A stretch of DNA of 15,039 bases, taken from NCBI GenBank assembly GCA_964367905.1, contig CAYIZP010000054.1:1-15039 (forward strand), written 5' to 3'. This stretch comes from CAUPWF01 sp964367905 (lineage in GTDB: Bacteria > Bacillota > Clostridia > Lachnospirales > Lachnospiraceae). Below are positions 14,124 to 15,039 of this stretch, one piece after another. Positions within the stretch are counted from its first letter, which is position 1. The number at the start of each line of letters is the position of its first letter. The position numbers were made by a program, and so were the translations under genes. The notes under the pieces are model-generated. The model saw only the letters and a list, made by a program, of their open reading frames with translations. It had not been told where the DNA came from and did not search any database.

Positions 14124-14687
14124 CTATACCTCCAAAAAATTTTTTATCATGATACTTCCATCTGGTGTGAGGATGGACTCAGGGTGGAACTGTACACCGA
14201 AAATTGGATATTTGGTATGCTCTACTGCCATGATTTCTCCATCCTCTGTCGTGCCTGTTACAATTAATTCATCTGCGATGAGATCCTTCTGGGCAGAGAG
14301 AGAGTGGTAGCGGGCTACCTTGACTTTTTTACTCAGTCCTTTAAATAATTGACTGTCTTTGAGAAGGATTTCTGATTGTTTTCCATGCATGACTTCCTTG
14401 GCATAGGTAATCGGTGTTCCAAAAGATTGACAGATGGACTGATGGCCTAGGCAAACTCCTAACATGGGGTATTTCTTGTGCAGCTTTTCAATCACTTCCA
14501 AGCAAACTCCCGCATCATCGGGTCTCTTAGGACCAGGCGATAAAATAATATGAGTGGGAGAGAGGGCATCGATTTCTGCCACTGTCATTTCATCGTTCTT
14601 GATGACTAGAATATCACTATTATATTCGCCGATTGCCTGATATAGGTTATAGGAAAAACTATCATAATTATCAATTAATAAAATCAT
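14124..14687 (-). CDS. trpG: Anthranilate synthase component II, glutamine amidotransferase
   Basis: This 187-residue class I amidotransferase supplies ammonia from glutamine to TrpE. The visible parts are ILLIDNYDSFSYNL (2-15), the oxyanion segment LSPGPKRPDDAG (49-60), the catalytic Cys79 in GVCLGHQS, and the His168/Glu170 pair in FHPES. The chosen start gives the standard MILLIDNYDSF beginning. A longer in-frame start at 14735 exists, but it would overlap trpE by about 50 bases and add a sequence absent from the family. GGAGGA (14694-14699) lies 6 bases before this ATG, and the ATG overlaps the trpE TGA as ATGA. The protein could also serve PabB-type enzymes (shared TrpG/PabA use is known in some Bacillota), but the operon position supports a tryptophan role. 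Confidence 0.96.
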   Translation of the reverse strand: MILLIDNYDSFSYNLYQAIGEYNSDILVIKNDEMTVAEIDALSPTHIILSPGPKRPDDAGVCLEVIEKLHKKYPMLGVCLGHQSICQSFGTPITYAKEVMHGKQSEILLKDSQLFKGLSKKVKVARYHSLSAQKDLIADELIVTGTTEDGEIMAVEHTKYPIFGVQFHPESILTPDGSIMIKNFLEV

Positions 14688-15039
14688 TCTTCGTCCTCCA
14701 ATATAGATACTACAGATTTCGCCTTGTTGATACATTCTTGGTATTCATTTTCTGGAATCGAGTCAATGACGATACCAGCGCCAGAGCGTACAAATATCTT
14801 CTTGTTTTTCTTAAATGCTAATCGGATTGCAATGCATGTATCGATGTTCCCGTTGAAGTCTAAGTAGCCGATTGCGCCACCGTATACACCTCTTTTTTCA
14901 TTTTCCAATTCATTGATAATCTCCATTGCACGAATCTTTGGTGCACCTGAGAGGGTTCCTGCGGGTAAGATGGCATCTAATGCATCGATGGCATCATTAT
15001 CCTCATTCACCATGCCAGTGACCGTAGAACCGATGTGCA
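14684..15039 (-). CDS. trpE: Anthranilate synthase component I, C-terminal part only
   Basis: The frame is open to the window edge, so the start and N-terminal domain lie beyond 15039. About 117 C-terminal residues are visible. They include the chorismate-binding signature PAGTLSGAPKIRAMEIINEL, then GGAIGYLDFNG and DTCIAIR, with the terminal VRSGAGIVIDS and PENEY segments. The enzyme makes anthranilate from chorismate with TrpG. An internal Met codon at 15013 is not a start. The stretch HIGSTVTGMV just before the signature differs from the more common HIVSNVxGxL, a mild variation. PabB is related, but the position before trpG-trpD-trpC favours TrpE. The promoter and any trp leader, T-box or TRAP target of the operon would be outside the window. 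Confidence 0.92.
   Translation of the reverse strand, partial: HIGSTVTGMVNEDNDAIDALDAILPAGTLSGAPKIRAMEIINELENEKRGVYGGAIGYLDFNGNIDTCIAIRLAFKKNKKIFVRSGAGIVIDSIPENEYQECINKAKSVVSILEDEE

Noticed and set aside
14688..14735. An N-terminal extension of TrpG (start at 14735)
   Set aside because: It overlaps trpE and is absent from the family. The ATG at 14687 has a strong ribosome binding site and gives the standard N-terminus.
1..15039. CRISPR array, tRNA, rRNA, insertion sequence or phage genes
   Set aside because: No regularly spaced repeats, cloverleaf, rRNA-like stretch, transposase or integrase motif was recognised.

Overview
The window reads like a chromosomal segment of a low-GC Gram-positive anaerobe, most plausibly a Clostridia/Lachnospiraceae-type Bacillota. 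This is inferred from the AT-rich codon use, strong AGGAGG-type ribosome binding sites, a lipobox lipoprotein, the trpEGDC..BA gene order, and a DUF4428 protein next to a YdjI-like SPFH/zinc-ribbon protein. No rRNA, tRNA, transposase, phage gene or CRISPR array was found. A run of 100 N (12352-12451) is an assembly gap inside the trp operon.

Layout. (1) 1-2034, plus strand: the 3' part of a DUF4428/zinc-ribbon protein, then a SPFH protein with three C-terminal zinc ribbons, closed by a strong terminator (2039-2079). This looks like a membrane-associated stress module. (2) 2219-4787, plus: a near-consensus promoter drives copZ and copA. The two genes share one reading frame and are separated only by a TAG and four codons. 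(3) 4794-5597, minus: a ZupT-like ZIP transporter, convergent with copA and 6 bp away. (4) 5798-6679, plus: a lone fumarylacetoacetate-hydrolase-family enzyme with its own terminator. (5) 6872-10489, plus: a lipoprotein, two related six-TM-type permeases and an ABC ATPase. This looks like one transport system of unknown substrate and is the least characterised part of the window. (6) 10523-15039, minus: trpE (C-terminal part), trpG, trpD, trpC, the gap, trpB and trpA. These are tightly coupled by overlapping stops, starts and ribosome binding sites.

How the genes work together. copZ/copA handle Cu(I) efflux, and the neighbouring ZIP protein is a likely divalent-metal importer. The trp genes convert chorismate to tryptophan. 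trpF is not visible; because the gap must be larger than its 100-N placeholder, trpF may lie inside it. The lipoprotein-permease-permease-ATPase cassette probably forms an exporter or envelope-stress/peptide-sensing machine, but its substrate cannot be read from sequence.

The most useful points for a second look are the single in-frame stop between copZ and copA, the four-gene ABC cassette with duplicated translation-start segments at its first and last genes, an inverted repeat spanning the ATPase stop codon, the Asp-to-Glu change at a TrpA catalytic position, and the artefactual TrpC-TrpB reading frame across the gap. No clearly new defence or mobile system is visible.
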